Notes: generated by a model from the letters alone, not told the origin. A stretch of 64,000 nt of DNA from Mesorhizobium loti R88b (GCF_013170845.1 NZ_CP033367.1:4899001-4963000), one strand, 5' to 3'; counted from the stretch's first letter, positions 48,661 to 57,102 are shown. A program made the numbers and translations.

Positions 48661-48834
48661 CCCCGCGCTAGCCAGCGCTTCTTCACCTTCGGGGTGATCT
48701 CCTCGATCCGCGCCTTGTCGCCGATCTCCTTCGCCATCGCCAGCGCTTTGGTCTTGTCCTTGGTGGTAAGCGGTGCGCCAGTGCGGCTTCTCGACGACGC
48801 TTACGACGTAGGTTGTTACAGGCGTGTCGGCCAT
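48661..48834 (-). pseudogene. frameshifted small protein gene remnant
   Basis: ATG 48834 opens MADTPVTTYVVSVVEKPHWRT, then the coding pattern moves to another frame reading TKDKTKALAMAKEIGDKARI. Dropping one base of the AA pair at 48768-48769 joins them. The 3' end runs toward the convergent DUF6602 gene without a clear end. Reads as a broken small helical protein of unknown family; a sequencing error is the alternative. Confidence 0.45.
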
Positions 48835-48861
48835 CGGTTCCCCTGGATGCGCCTCCTCTTA

Positions 48862-49104
48862 GCTCGCTGAGAAAACCCCACGGAAGTCTCAGCGAGCCAG
48901 CCGCCCCGGCATGAGGGACACAACAAGGCGACAAATGGTTACACGAGGCCCTTACCCATAAAGTTGCATGGGCTGTGCAGCTTCCGCGATCACACCATAT
49001 GCAAGGATGGCCTTCGGTATATTAGAATCTGCTTGCGGCGGACCTGATGTCCGCTTGGCCGGCGCCATCCCCAAAGCCCACCCAGCTCCCAACTGGCGCC
49101 GGCC
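48862..49104. other. hairpin-rich gene-free segment
   Basis: Three perfect inverted repeats follow one another: GCTCGCTGAGA / TCTCAGCGAGC (48862-48897, 11-base arms), GCGGAC / GTCCGC (49038-49054) and GGCCGGCGCCA / TGGCGCCGGCC (49057-49104, 11-base arms). No convincing gene covers the roughly 346-base gap 48835-49180. It may encode a structured RNA or be a recombination scar; neither is proven. Confidence 0.45.
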
Positions 49105-49180
49105 GCTTTATCGCTTCGGCTTCCAAGCCTGCCTCGGGACGACTATCCACCGCAAGGTTTCGCCTTGCATTGAACCGGGC

Positions 49181-49528
49181 CTAGTTTGATTGTTGCTTTT
49201 CTGTGAAAAGATGCGCACGCTTTTCGGGGGCACCTGCGCCGTACAGGTTATCCATTACGGACAGCAGGTCGCGTACTGCCTCCGAATTGCAGGAATAATA
49301 TATTGTCTGGCTATCCCGCCGGGTCTCTACCACGCCAAGCCTGCGCAGCTTGGCTAGGTGCTGCGACAGGGACGATTGGCTTATCATCAACTTTTCGCAG
49401 ATGGCGCCGACCGACATTTCGCCGCTATCTGCCAAATGGCACATGATCAATAGTCGATGCTGACTGGCCAGCGCTGCTAGAAACTTGGCCGCATGTTCGG
49501 CGTTGGCTGCCAGCTTTTTCGAGACCAT
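49181..49528 (-). CDS. ArsR/SmtB-family transcriptional regulator (NolR-like)
   Basis: The 115-residue winged helix-turn-helix protein has AKFLAALASQHRLLIMCHLA, the recognition helix SQSSLSQHLAKLRRLGVVE and a beta wing TRRDSQTIYYS. The absence of the usual Cys metal ligands, and the pattern, resemble rhizobial NolR more than metal sensors. ATG 49528 (MVSKKLAAN) is chosen; longer frames add AT-rich leader. It lies alone and may control element genes. Confidence 0.82.
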   Translation of the reverse strand: MVSKKLAANAEHAAKFLAALASQHRLLIMCHLADSGEMSVGAICEKLMISQSSLSQHLAKLRRLGVVETRRDSQTIYYSCNSEAVRDLLSVMDNLYGAGAPEKRAHLFTEKQQSN

Positions 49529-49612
49529 CGAATTCCACGATTTAGATAAAATTGTATAAGATCGCGGGCTAAACAAGCGAACGCTAAATTGGTTCCACGT
49601 CACTGAGGCGCG

Positions 49613-49855
49613 CTACCCAGCCGTAGGCGGGCGCGCTGGCCCTGTCAGATTCCAGCGGATGAACGACGCGTCCCTGCCCGTTATTTCCTTGATGGATTTC
49701 AGCAGCACCTCGTGCACTGCCTGGAGCGATCGATAGTGATCGCAGCTTGGGGATAGCAGAGGCTGCACGATGGTTTTGTGAAGCCGCTCCGCCTCGACCA
49801 TGAAGCGGTCGACCTCGGCCTGTGAGAGCTGTTTGGCGGGTTTAGTCCTGGCCAT
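49613..49855 (-). CDS. small helical protein of unknown function
   Basis: ATG 49855 with GGAG 9 bases upstream gives 80 residues, MARTKPAKQLSQAEVDRFMV..., basic at the start and largely helical, with SCDHYRSLQAVHEVLLKSI near the middle. No membrane segment or known motif. A longer frame upstream is rejected because it has no ribosome site. Similar 75-85 residue proteins occur in rhizobial accessory regions. Confidence 0.6.
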   Translation of the reverse strand: MARTKPAKQLSQAEVDRFMVEAERLHKTIVQPLLSPSCDHYRSLQAVHEVLLKSIKEITGRDASFIRWNLTGPARPPTAG

Positions 49856-49928
49856 GGTAGCGAACTCCGTTTGAGGGGATCGCCGCAACGGGAGGATTAT
49901 ATTCCTCGCCCCGACTCGATGGCAAGGG

Positions 49929-50150
49929 CTATTCAGGCAGGCCAGGGTCGTAATGCACAATTGCATCAAGGATTGTTCGATAGAGGCTATCCACTTCCTC
50001 ATCGATCTCAACGCGCTTGATCCCCGACGCCTTGGCTTCTGCAATGAGCTTATCGGTAAGTTCGTCAACAGAGATAACGTCGGCATTTGCCGTCTCCGGA
50101 ACGTTGTTCCTGATCCATTGATCCAAAAAGTTGATGCCGCGTGTGCTCAA
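49929..50150 (-). CDS. DUF768 family protein
   Basis: From TTG 50150 the frame gives 73 residues (LSTRGINFLDQWIRNNVPE...). It has ADVISVDELTDKLIAEAKA and ends AIVHYDPGLPE, the recognisable DUF768 pattern found mainly in Mesorhizobium. The upstream frame extension has no family match. Function unknown; many copies lie on rhizobial accessory elements. It supports a Mesorhizobium-like host. Confidence 0.8.
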   Translation of the reverse strand: MSTRGINFLDQWIRNNVPETANADVISVDELTDKLIAEAKASGIKRVEIDEEVDSLYRTILDAIVHYDPGLPE

Positions 50151-50406
50151 GGAAAAATCCAAAGAGCAGCGGAGCCGACCGCCAAAAACAAGATCGGCGC
50201 GATGGCTAGTAGCATACTCGCTCTGGCAGCGGATGGCTCCGGATACGAAGACATGATCACAAAGCCCAGGAGAGGAGAAGCAGGCCAAAGGCGACGGGCA
50301 GAATGGCGGCCAAGGCGCCCTCAATCATCAGCAATTCGTTATGTTTGAACATTGGAACCTCGCCCATTGGAACTTGGATAGAATTTCCAGATCCCCCGAG
50401 AGTTCC

Positions 50407-51264
50407 CTACTCCTCTCGGAAATCCTGTAGCGAAGCGTGCCGCAGGTCTTCCTCACCACGCAAGTGCTTCACACGGCCGATTAGGCCCGGCTTGACCCAT
50501 TGCGTCGCCGGCCGCTTCACGCCCTTTGGCGCCGGCCCTGCATGCTCTTGCACGCGCTTCCACAGCCGTTCGCGGATCGCCTGGCTGGAGTTGACGAAGG
50601 CTGAGCCGACATAACGACCGGTGGCGCGGTCTGCCATTAGCGCGAAGGCTGGTTTCCCCGGCTCGCGCTCGACGCCGAGCAAGTCGAATTCCTCGACCTC
50701 GTAGCATTTGATTTTCCACCAATCGCGGGAATCGCCGCTGCGGTATTTGCTGTCCTTGCGCTTCGATACCATCCCCTCGAGCCCCGCCTGGTCGACGAGG
50801 TGATAGATCGCTTGCGCGTCGCCGGGCAGAGCTTGGCTGAACTGGATCCGTATGGCAGGCGGGATCATGCCTTCCAATATCTCGCGGCGGTCCTCGCAAC
50901 CCATGCTGCGCAGATCGTGGCCATCGAGATGCAGGACATCGAAGGCGACGAAGTAGAGGTCATGCTGCCGGCGGGTGATTGCCTTGCGTAGCGCCGCGAA
51001 GTCCGACAAGCCAGCCTCGTTCAGAACTATAATCTCGCCGTCGATAATAGCGCTTTCCGCCCCGAGCGATGCTGCGGCGGCTGCCAAGTCGCGATACTTC
51101 GACGTCCAGTCCAGACCGCGCCGGGTATAGATGCGCGTGCCGTCCTCATCGATGACCATTTGGGATCGATACCCATCAAACTTGACCTCATGCGACCAGT
51201 CATCGCCCTCTGGCGGCTTGGCGTGCAGGGTCGGCAATTGAGGAGGGATGAACTTCAAACGCAT
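50407..51264 (-). CDS. stand-alone ATP-dependent DNA ligase (LigD/LigC type)
   Basis: The 285-residue protein has the adenylation lysine Lys28 in EVKFDGYRS, motif III FDVLHLDG, motif IV LEGMVSKR and motif V DWWKIKCYE, followed by an OB-fold domain (YVGSAFVNSS). It joins nicks using ATP. It lacks the polymerase and phosphoesterase domains of full LigD, and no Ku gene is nearby. ATG 51264 (MRLKFIPPQLP) is chosen. Placement on the element suggests cargo or a repair helper; that is inference. Confidence 0.88.
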   Translation of the reverse strand: MRLKFIPPQLPTLHAKPPEGDDWSHEVKFDGYRSQMVIDEDGTRIYTRRGLDWTSKYRDLAAAAASLGAESAIIDGEIIVLNEAGLSDFAALRKAITRRQHDLYFVAFDVLHLDGHDLRSMGCEDRREILEGMIPPAIRIQFSQALPGDAQAIYHLVDQAGLEGMVSKRKDSKYRSGDSRDWWKIKCYEVEEFDLLGVEREPGKPAFALMADRATGRYVGSAFVNSSQAIRERLWKRVQEHAGPAPKGVKRPATQWVKPGLIGRVKHLRGEEDLRHASLQDFREE

Positions 51265-51355
51265 GCCGGTACTCAAAACACGAAAACCGCGATTCAATCA
51301 GCATGTGCTAAAATAGTTCCCGGAACATTTTATGCGAATTGGAAGTTCGAGCGAC

Positions 51356-51568
51356 ATGACGAAGCTATCTGACCTTGGCCCGCCGATACTCGGCATACTG
51401 CACGGAGGCGACATCATCCGCGAGGAAGGCCATTTCTACAACTGCCCGAACTGCGGCCAGAGGGTCGATCAGCGCGATTTGCGCCAAGTTTTTTACCATG
51501 AAGAGCCAGGACACGAGCCGCTGGAACCAGAGCCTCAGGCAACGATCATTCAGTTCCCGAAAAGATAG
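51356..51568 (+). CDS. small protein with a CxxC pair
   Basis: ATG 51356 (MTKLSDLGPPILG) follows GGAAG and gives 70 residues. It contains FYNCPNCGQRVDQRDLRQVF, a single CPNC knuckle with no second Cys pair but a nearby His (FYHEEPGHE). It could bind metal as a half-site or dimer. The tail ATIIQFPKR is common in rhizobial small proteins. Function unknown. Confidence 0.6.
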   Translation: MTKLSDLGPPILGILHGGDIIREEGHFYNCPNCGQRVDQRDLRQVFYHEEPGHEPLEPEPQATIIQFPKR

Positions 51569-51687
51569 TTGCCCGCCGCCCCATTCACGGCAGCGGCGGG
51601 CGCCCCTAGGGATTAACGGGACTTGCTGGGGTGTTGGTTTACCCCTGCCGGGTTAGCGCGATGCAATCGCGGTGCCAGTTAGTGTGA

Positions 51688-51777
51688 CCCATAATGAGGC
51701 ATCCAAATGGCCGCCAGCGCTGCGTGCTCGCGGGCCGCTCCCCTACGCCAAGCGTCTCCCGCGCCCATAATGAGGCA
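51688..51777 (+). repeat. 14-base direct repeat pair
   Basis: CCCATAATGAGGCA occurs at 51688-51701 and again at 51764-51777, 76 bases apart, in a gene-free stretch before the palindrome at 51793. This may be a pair of binding sites or a small duplication. Confidence 0.55.
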
Positions 51778-51792
51778 GCGGCGAACACGGGG

Positions 51793-51812
51793 GACTTACG
51801 GATCCGTAAGTC
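51793..51812. promoter_or_regulatory. perfect 20-base palindrome
   Basis: GACTTACGGATCCGTAAGTC is fully self-complementary with no spacer. It lies 23 bases before the start of the 51835 gene and next to the direct repeats. Its size and symmetry fit a dimeric repressor operator; the binding protein is unknown. Confidence 0.5.
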
Positions 51813-51834
51813 GCGCGATTGAGCCGATCCCAAT

Positions 51835-52041
51835 ATGAAGTGGCTCATGAACAAGCATCCCGCCGTCGAAACCGACTCAGCCGACCGACCTTACGAGATT
51901 GAAGCGTTCGCCGAAAAACACGGATTAACGTTGAAGGCGGCGGACGTGATCTTGCTTGCGAACGGGCCATCGCGTGTCGCCTGCGACGCCGCAGCGAAAG
52001 CGTTCCTCGCTGCCGTCGCGGCGCGAAGGTCCAAATTCTAG
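51835..52041 (+). CDS. small hypothetical protein
   Basis: The 68-residue protein MKWLMNKHPAVETDSADRP... contains AFAEKHGLTLKAADVILLAN, a short helix-turn-helix-like segment, then an Ala-rich helix. A second ATG at 51847 (MNKHPAVE) is an alternative start. Pattern and length resemble small rhizobial proteins of unknown role. It lies directly behind the 20-base palindrome. Confidence 0.55.
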   Translation: MKWLMNKHPAVETDSADRPYEIEAFAEKHGLTLKAADVILLANGPSRVACDAAAKAFLAAVAARRSKF

Positions 52042-52163
52042 CTCGGCCTTGCCTACGCCGCCAATCCTATCCCGCGCTGGCGGCTCTCTGTGTGGCCTTC
52101 TCGGAAGCGATTCTCGCAGACATGTCGAGGGAACATTTTAGCCAGATCGAATGTTCAAATCTT

Positions 52164-52457
52164 ATGGACAGCCGACGAACCCTACTCTCAGCAGATCAAT
52201 CAAGGGCAGCACGAGCCCTGCTGAACTGGTCGCGAGTGCGACTTGCAGCAAAGGCCAATCTTAGCGAAATGACGATCTGCGGTTTTGAGAACGGCTCTAG
52301 GAAATCGCGTCCCCACAACATCGCGGCCATCCGCCGGTCGTTTGAGGACGCCGGAATTGTCTTCGACGAGGGCACTCCATCATTACCTCGCTATGAGGGT
52401 GATAGCGGTCGCGCCACCGACAATAGAATGTGGCGCCGGCGGCAGAGAACAGCATAA
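52164..52457 (+). CDS. XRE-family helix-turn-helix regulator
   Basis: ATG 52164 gives 97 residues with the pattern SADQSRAARALLNWSRVRLA, then LSEMTICGFENGSRKSRPHN and AAIRRSFEDAGIVFDEG. This is the short XRE type common in rhizobia (normally ...GLLNWSQ..LA...TI..FE.G.R). A long upstream extension is not supported. The tail RRRQRTA is basic. Likely a local repressor. Confidence 0.78.
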   Translation: MDSRRTLLSADQSRAARALLNWSRVRLAAKANLSEMTICGFENGSRKSRPHNIAAIRRSFEDAGIVFDEGTPSLPRYEGDSGRATDNRMWRRRQRTA

Positions 52458-52611
52458 CAACTTCGGGTTGCGCTCAGAACGGCCATTCATCGCCAGACGC
52501 GGCCAACGGAAAGTGTGAAGACCCGCCGAAGCGCGCTGTGGCCAGGATATTTCCTGTGTGAAAAGGCTCTGGCCGGATTGCTGACTATGAGCGCTCGCTC
52601 ATACTCCCGAC

Positions 52612-52989
52612 ATGAAGCCGCAAGAGGTCGAACTGGTCTTATTGGAGCAGTCGCTGGCCAACGGGAGCGGTATGAATCGTCCGTTTTCAGATCGAGTAAG
52701 TGACGTCGCTGAGAAGACCAGCGGTGTTGTTTTGTTCGACGTTCGCGTCGACGGCGATGCTCGCGTTCGCAGGATGGCGGCGGTTGGGCATGGGGGAAAT
52801 GGTACCGTGGCAATCGTGATGGATAAATTCGGAGTGCTTACCTCGGCGCCTATGGTGGGAAGCGATGACTTGATCGCAGAGCTCACCGCCTGGAACTCGC
52901 TGCCGATGGCGGAGCAGGCCCGCGTCAGCTATCGCGACTTGGTAGCGAGTTTGCTTGCGGAGGTTCGTAAGACCGGTATCCTAAAATGA
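52612..52989 (+). CDS. hypothetical protein next to the kinase-Nudix module
   Basis: The 125-residue frame reads MKPQEVELVLLEQSLANGS..., with GVVLFDVRVDGDARVRRMAA and a helical C-terminus (QARVSYRDLVASLLAEVRK). ATG 52672 (MNRPFSDRV) after GGGAG is an alternative start giving 105 residues. No known motif. It is convergent with the kinase-Nudix gene, 49 bases away. Confidence 0.55.
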   Translation: MKPQEVELVLLEQSLANGSGMNRPFSDRVSDVAEKTSGVVLFDVRVDGDARVRRMAAVGHGGNGTVAIVMDKFGVLTSAPMVGSDDLIAELTAWNSLPMAEQARVSYRDLVASLLAEVRKTGILK

Positions 52990-53038
52990 AAGGCAGCCTC
53001 TATGGGGCGGCCCCTAGCGGACAAGATTTGTCAAAAAC

Positions 53039-54415
53039 TCAGAAGAGGCCCTTTTGAAAAGCATCTTCGGTATTTTGGGACCCGATGATCTTTTCTATAA
53101 TGTTTTTTGTCCAACTGTCGATCTTTTCCCGCTTTAGAAGTTGGGCGGTATTTAATATCGCCCCAGTACCAGTTACACCCTTCTTCTCGTAACGCACCAT
53201 CTCCTCGCCATCGACGGTTATTCTTGTATTCTGTAGGTCTCTTTCTATGACAAAGACAACGGCAAGATGATTCTCCGATTTTGTTCCATCGCGAACCCAA
53301 ATACAATACGGATTGTCTTCGGAAGGGTCAACATCTATTCCAATTTCTTCTTTGACTTCTCGATATAGGCACTGTTTGAGCACCTCGAGATTGTTTTTGT
53401 TAACAAGAAAATTTGAGTCCTCTTCTCTGACATGACCACCGAAGTATCCAAGTGTCTTCTTGCGTTCCGGAGACTTTGCGGACACAGCCTTCTCCGCCTT
53501 TCGCCCGACCATTATGAGAGGCTCCCCCCGCTGTTTAATCACCGCGATTGGAAGCAACTGGACCAGGGTAGGATCGTGCTCAACCGCCTCGCGTTCTGCA
53601 TAGGTCATAGAATTTTCCACAGCAGCGCGTATCTCGTCGAAACGGAACACAGAACTCAGACCGGAATCTATTTTCGATTTCGGTATATGGCCAATTTTCT
53701 CATCAGCTATACCCCTTAACTTTTCGAGAGTTAGCTTTGTTATGTCATAGCTCACTTCATCTTGAGATTTGCGATCGGTGTTAGACATCGTAACTTGACG
53801 GAACATGTGCTCGTATTTTTTGAGAGACGTCCTCACTATTTCCCGATAGGAAGCCAAAACCTCTTTGCGCATGACACTTCCCTCCTTTCTGGTTAGCAAG
53901 TTTCGATACTCGCGTTCTATGGACGTATCCGGGGACGCATCAAAGGCTAACACTAGGTCGATCATCATTCGAAAACGCGGAGCCAAAAAGAAATCGACAA
54001 AGCGGCTATAATCATCCTCCCGTAGGAGTCCGTTGGTCCGCTGCCACTCAAACCAGCATAGGGCATCGAAGAACCCCCTATCCATAATGATCACATCAAC
54101 CCTAAGCGCGTTGTTGGCAATCGTGTCCATCAATTGATTGAGAGCGGCGCATCCTGTCCACACATTGAAAACAGGATCAAATTTGTTCGGGATGGGGCAC
54201 ACGCTAGCCCGCTCAGTTAGAACCCTTGTTCTGAACCCGTTTCGTCTGAGGAAAATGTCTAACGAATTAAGAGCTGATGTCTTGCCCGATTTTGGTGAAC
54301 CCGAGAATTCGATAACGATCGGTCTACGTGGGCGGACACGTCGCTTCAAAACAAGTATCCGAGCGGCAAGCTTCTCTAGCTCCTGGATCCTTTTGGCGGT
54401 CTCAGCGCTTACCAT
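53039..54415 (-). CDS. P-loop nucleotide kinase-like/Nudix fusion protein
   Basis: This 458-residue protein has an N-terminal P-loop domain: Walker A FSGSPKSGKTSALN (residues 37-50), then IIMDRGFFDALCWFEW (109-124), whose DRG-F-D follows the thymidylate-kinase-like substrate motif. The C-terminal Nudix domain has GGHVREED (326-333) and, after a loop about ten residues longer than usual, E-x7-REVKEEIGID (352-361), matching the catalytic Nudix helix. It might phosphorylate or hydrolyse a nucleotide signal. The start overlaps the membrane-protein stop by 14 bases, so the two are co-translated. The region is AT-richer than its surroundings. I know no named family with this fusion; defence function is inference. 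Confidence 0.8.
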   Translation of the reverse strand: MVSAETAKRIQELEKLAARILVLKRRVRPRRPIVIEFSGSPKSGKTSALNSLDIFLRRNGFRTRVLTERASVCPIPNKFDPVFNVWTGCAALNQLMDTIANNALRVDVIIMDRGFFDALCWFEWQRTNGLLREDDYSRFVDFFLAPRFRMMIDLVLAFDASPDTSIEREYRNLLTRKEGSVMRKEVLASYREIVRTSLKKYEHMFRQVTMSNTDRKSQDEVSYDITKLTLEKLRGIADEKIGHIPKSKIDSGLSSVFRFDEIRAAVENSMTYAEREAVEHDPTLVQLLPIAVIKQRGEPLIMVGRKAEKAVSAKSPERKKTLGYFGGHVREEDSNFLVNKNNLEVLKQCLYREVKEEIGIDVDPSEDNPYCIWVRDGTKSENHLAVVFVIERDLQNTRITVDGEEMVRYEKKGVTGTGAILNTAQLLKREKIDSWTKNIIEKIIGSQNTEDAFQKGLF

Positions 54416-54953
54416 TTGTCTCGCCCGGTCTGGTTGCGAACCGCAACCCTTCAGTTTCGAAATATGTTATAATTCGGCCAGATGAAAATCCTGAAAAGAA
54501 GCCCATTACCAGAAACAAGTAGCGTGAAGATGTCTTTCCAGCGCTAAAATCGTTTTGTATCGCCAAATCGATGCTTATCCGCCAAATTCCATATAGTACA
54601 ATGGAGATGACTACTGCGGTTGGTATCCGAATAATGAAGTATGCGATAGTTGATAATCGATTTACAGACATGCCATCGGGAGAGAAATCATAAGTACCAT
54701 TGATACCCGCCTTATAAAGCTTTCGAGCGTAAAAAATGGCTGAACCTACTAGCGCCGAAAACGACAAAATTTCAATTATCATCAGTTCGGGAAGAACGCC
54801 CTGATCAGCATTTACAAGAATGGGAATCAGCCTATATCCGGCCCAACCGAGGCTCGCCAAATAGAAGACAAAAAGTAGAAAGGCATCAAGCCTGCCAAGT
54901 GCCATCAACGACAAATCGCGCAGTGGGACGACCTTCGGCGCCTCGTCACTCAA
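54402..54953 (-). CDS. four-helix membrane protein partnered with the kinase-Nudix gene
   Basis: The 183-residue protein has hydrophobic segments at about residues 20-45, 58-77, 99-124 and 147-163, an acidic/charged start and a short basic tail. MGFFSGFSSGRIITYFE near the C-terminus recalls the GFSERF-like ends of some prokaryotic conflict-system membrane domains; the resemblance is weak. ATG 54953 is used. Overlap with the kinase-Nudix gene implies a complex or sensor-effector pair, with this protein as the likely membrane component. Confidence 0.75.
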   Translation of the reverse strand: MSDEAPKVVPLRDLSLMALGRLDAFLLFVFYLASLGWAGYRLIPILVNADQGVLPELMIIEILSFSALVGSAIFYARKLYKAGINGTYDFSPDGMSVNRLSTIAYFIIRIPTAVVISIVLYGIWRISIDLAIQNDFSAGKTSSRYLFLVMGFFSGFSSGRIITYFETEGLRFATRPGETNGKR

Positions 54954-55296
54954 ATTCCCCTCCCAAAGAACTAATTCGAGTCAGGTCTCTAACACGTCGA
55001 CAATGCACCCGAAATCAGTACAGGGACGACATTCATGCTTTCCACCGGAATCAACGAGGAGCCATTGGTGTTTCTCTCATCATCCGCAAGCGGCGACCAT
55101 TCGCTGGTCAGCGGCCCGCAGAGATAGCTGATGCGCATCCCCGTGCGGTGTTCACTAGAAATCCCGACGAAAACTTTTTTTCTAACGCTTTAGCAAAGGT
55201 AAGCCCCGAAGCGGTCCCAAGGGGTTCCGCCACAACATTTTTAGACCGCCTACCACCTTTGGTTGCGGCATGCTCTTGGGGTTGTATAGAGAAAGG
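54954..55296. other. gap between cargo and phage module
   Basis: No convincing gene. A 30-codon frame (about 55034, MLSTGINEEPLVFLSS) has no family match. The promoter of the membrane/kinase-Nudix operon must lie at the left side, and the phage operon ends at the terminator on the right. Confidence 0.45.
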
Positions 55297-55333
55297 CCGG
55301 CGATCGAAGGCCGACGGGCACCTCGATCGCCGG
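55297..55333 (-). terminator. hairpin at end of phage operon
   Basis: A perfect 10-base stem (CCGGCGATCG / CGATCGCCGG) with a 17-base loop lies about 40 bases past the protease stop. On the minus strand it is followed by CCTTTCTCT, a weak T-rich tract. Confidence 0.55.
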
Positions 55334-55370
55334 TTGGACCTGCCCGTCTGGCTGCCCAATATTTGATTTA

Positions 55371-55997
55371 CTACCGGCTCATTTGCGCGAAGCGGCGCCG
55401 GGCCGCATCCAGTCTTGGCGTCGCCGTAGCTGTCTCGAGGGCGCGCATGTGAGACGTCGGGATCAAGCCCTTAGAGCGCGCATCTGAAAGTGCATTCGGA
55501 TTTGCTGGAACTGGAGTCACCGAGAATTCCAAGAGCTGCTGCTTCAGGAAATCGACACCACCTTTTCGGCTCTGATCGGTCGTGAACTTCCATTCGATTG
55601 GAACGAAGCCCACAGATCCGGCGCGGAGGTAGCCGCCCTTTACTAGGCGAAAGATCGTGTCGGCGAACGCGTAGGTCTCCGCATCGGCGAATTCGACGTC
55701 GCCGATCAGCTTCCCGCCCACCACCTGCAAGCCAGAAAGTTTGCCGATGGGTGGCTCATCGCTTTTATGCCCGAACAACACGACCGGATTTCGCCGGATT
55801 TCATCGAGCTGCCAACCATTGGGGTTGATCGTGTCCGACATGCGGTCGACGCTCCCGTCGGACAGGACGTAGCGAACTTTCCGGCTCACCGCAGAGGCGT
55901 CTGGCATGGCACGTGCAGTTACCCGCACGCCTTGTCCTGCCGTCGAGCCGGCCGTAGCCAATTCTGCAAATTTGGCTGATGGAACGAACATCGTCAT
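55371..55997 (-). CDS. HK97-type prohead protease
   Basis: The 208-residue protein has the S78/U35 herpesvirus-assemblin-like protease fold with His77 in VVLFGHKSDEPPIGK, Ser128 in YLRAGSVGFVP and the strand LLEFSVTPVPANPNAL. It would trim capsid delta domains during head maturation. It starts 4 bases after the capsid gene stop. The order capsid then protease is opposite to the usual protease-then-capsid order of HK97-like phages. Confidence 0.9.
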   Translation of the reverse strand: MTMFVPSAKFAELATAGSTAGQGVRVTARAMPDASAVSRKVRYVLSDGSVDRMSDTINPNGWQLDEIRRNPVVLFGHKSDEPPIGKLSGLQVVGGKLIGDVEFADAETYAFADTIFRLVKGGYLRAGSVGFVPIEWKFTTDQSRKGGVDFLKQQLLEFSVTPVPANPNALSDARSKGLIPTSHMRALETATATPRLDAARRRFAQMSR

Positions 55998-56001
55998 AGC
56001 G

Positions 56002-57102
56002 TCAGTTTCCGATCAGACCGACCAGCGGCCCGGCAACGGTGTTGCTGCCCAAGTCGTGAACGTTGATATCGAAACGCGCCGTGGCACGGCAGCCGATCTG
56101 GTCGTACTCGAGGTAGCGTTCCTCAGTAGTCTTAACGGTGACGCCGCGGCGGTCCCCGAGCGTTGCCGCCATGGAGAGATCGCCGAATGCGAGCATCACC
56201 TTGCCCGACTGATCGCCGCTGCCCGGCAGGCTGGGCACGGGTTCAATGAGATAGGATCCGTATTGCAAGATGGGCTTCGGCCCGTTTGGTGTCATTTCAA
56301 GCCCGACGACAGTCGCGCCGAGACGAACGAATGTCCGGCCGATGGCGTAGCTAGAGGCGTACCACCTTGCGTTGCTCAAGGCATATTCCGGGCACGCTGC
56401 AACCACTGTGCCCAGGTCGATGGCCGTGATCTCATCGAACGTATCGTTGTTGGTTGTCGCCACGATCTTTCCGGCGTCATGATTGCCGTCAATTAGCTTC
56501 GTGGTGATCCCGGTGATGCCGCCAAAAGCTCCTGTGCCGTCACCATTCCAACCGCAATCATCCTCAAGCTTTGAAATTGCGAAGGCTGCGTCTTCGGCGA
56601 AATCCTGGCCAACGTCGATCGTTTCGTCATCGCCCAATTCGGAACTCATGCGTGACAAAGCGGCTGCCTTTTTGGCAGTCAGCGTAACACTGCTCCAAGA
56701 ACGGTCCTGTTCGGCGATCTGGGCATTTTCGCCGACGAAGGCAGCCGTCAGGCCAGTGTCGAGCCGTGGGAATGAACGTGTGTCCGAACCCATCCGCTTG
56801 ATGTCAGCGTTGCGTCGAAACGTTGACACTAGTGCGCGGATTTTGATGATTCCGGCCTCAACCTCAGTCGGGACAAGAAAGCCGCCGAATGTGCCGTTGG
56901 CTTCGGCTTGCGAACTCAGCGTCTTGGTTACGCCAGCACCTTGCGCCTTCTGAATGGCCACGCCGTTTTTGGCGCACCAGGCTTTCGCGACATCGTCGCC
57001 GTCATGCAGCGCAGCACGGAAGAACATGCCAGCCTTTAGGGCTGCGGCGTCGTTGTCGAATGCCCGAATACGGGCGCCTGTGTGGAAAAGTTCATGCCGC
57101 AT
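56002..57102 (-). CDS. HK97-fold phage major capsid protein
   Basis: The 366-residue protein has an N-terminal helical region suited to a delta domain (to about residue 60), then GTFGGFLVPTEVEAGIIKI at the usual start of the mature capsid. The E-loop/P-domain follows (TGLTAAFVGENAQIAEQD, then LTAKKAAALSRMSSEL), and the A-domain ends with TARFDINVHDLGSNTVAGP. This is a standard family layout. It is followed by the protease; upstream it overlaps the helical protein gene by 11 bases. No portal or terminase gene is present. Confidence 0.9.
   Translation of the reverse strand: MRHELFHTGARIRAFDNDAAALKAGMFFRAALHDGDDVAKAWCAKNGVAIQKAQGAGVTKTLSSQAEANGTFGGFLVPTEVEAGIIKIRALVSTFRRNADIKRMGSDTRSFPRLDTGLTAAFVGENAQIAEQDRSWSSVTLTAKKAAALSRMSSELGDDETIDVGQDFAEDAAFAISKLEDDCGWNGDGTGAFGGITGITTKLIDGNHDAGKIVATTNNDTFDEITAIDLGTVVAACPEYALSNARWYASSYAIGRTFVRLGATVVGLEMTPNGPKPILQYGSYLIEPVPSLPGSGDQSGKVMLAFGDLSMAATLGDRRGVTVKTTEERYLEYDQIGCRATARFDINVHDLGSNTVAGPLVGLIGN

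Noticed and set aside
48968..49189. 73-residue frame in the hairpin-rich gap
   Set aside because: No ribosome site or family pattern; it runs through two inverted repeats.
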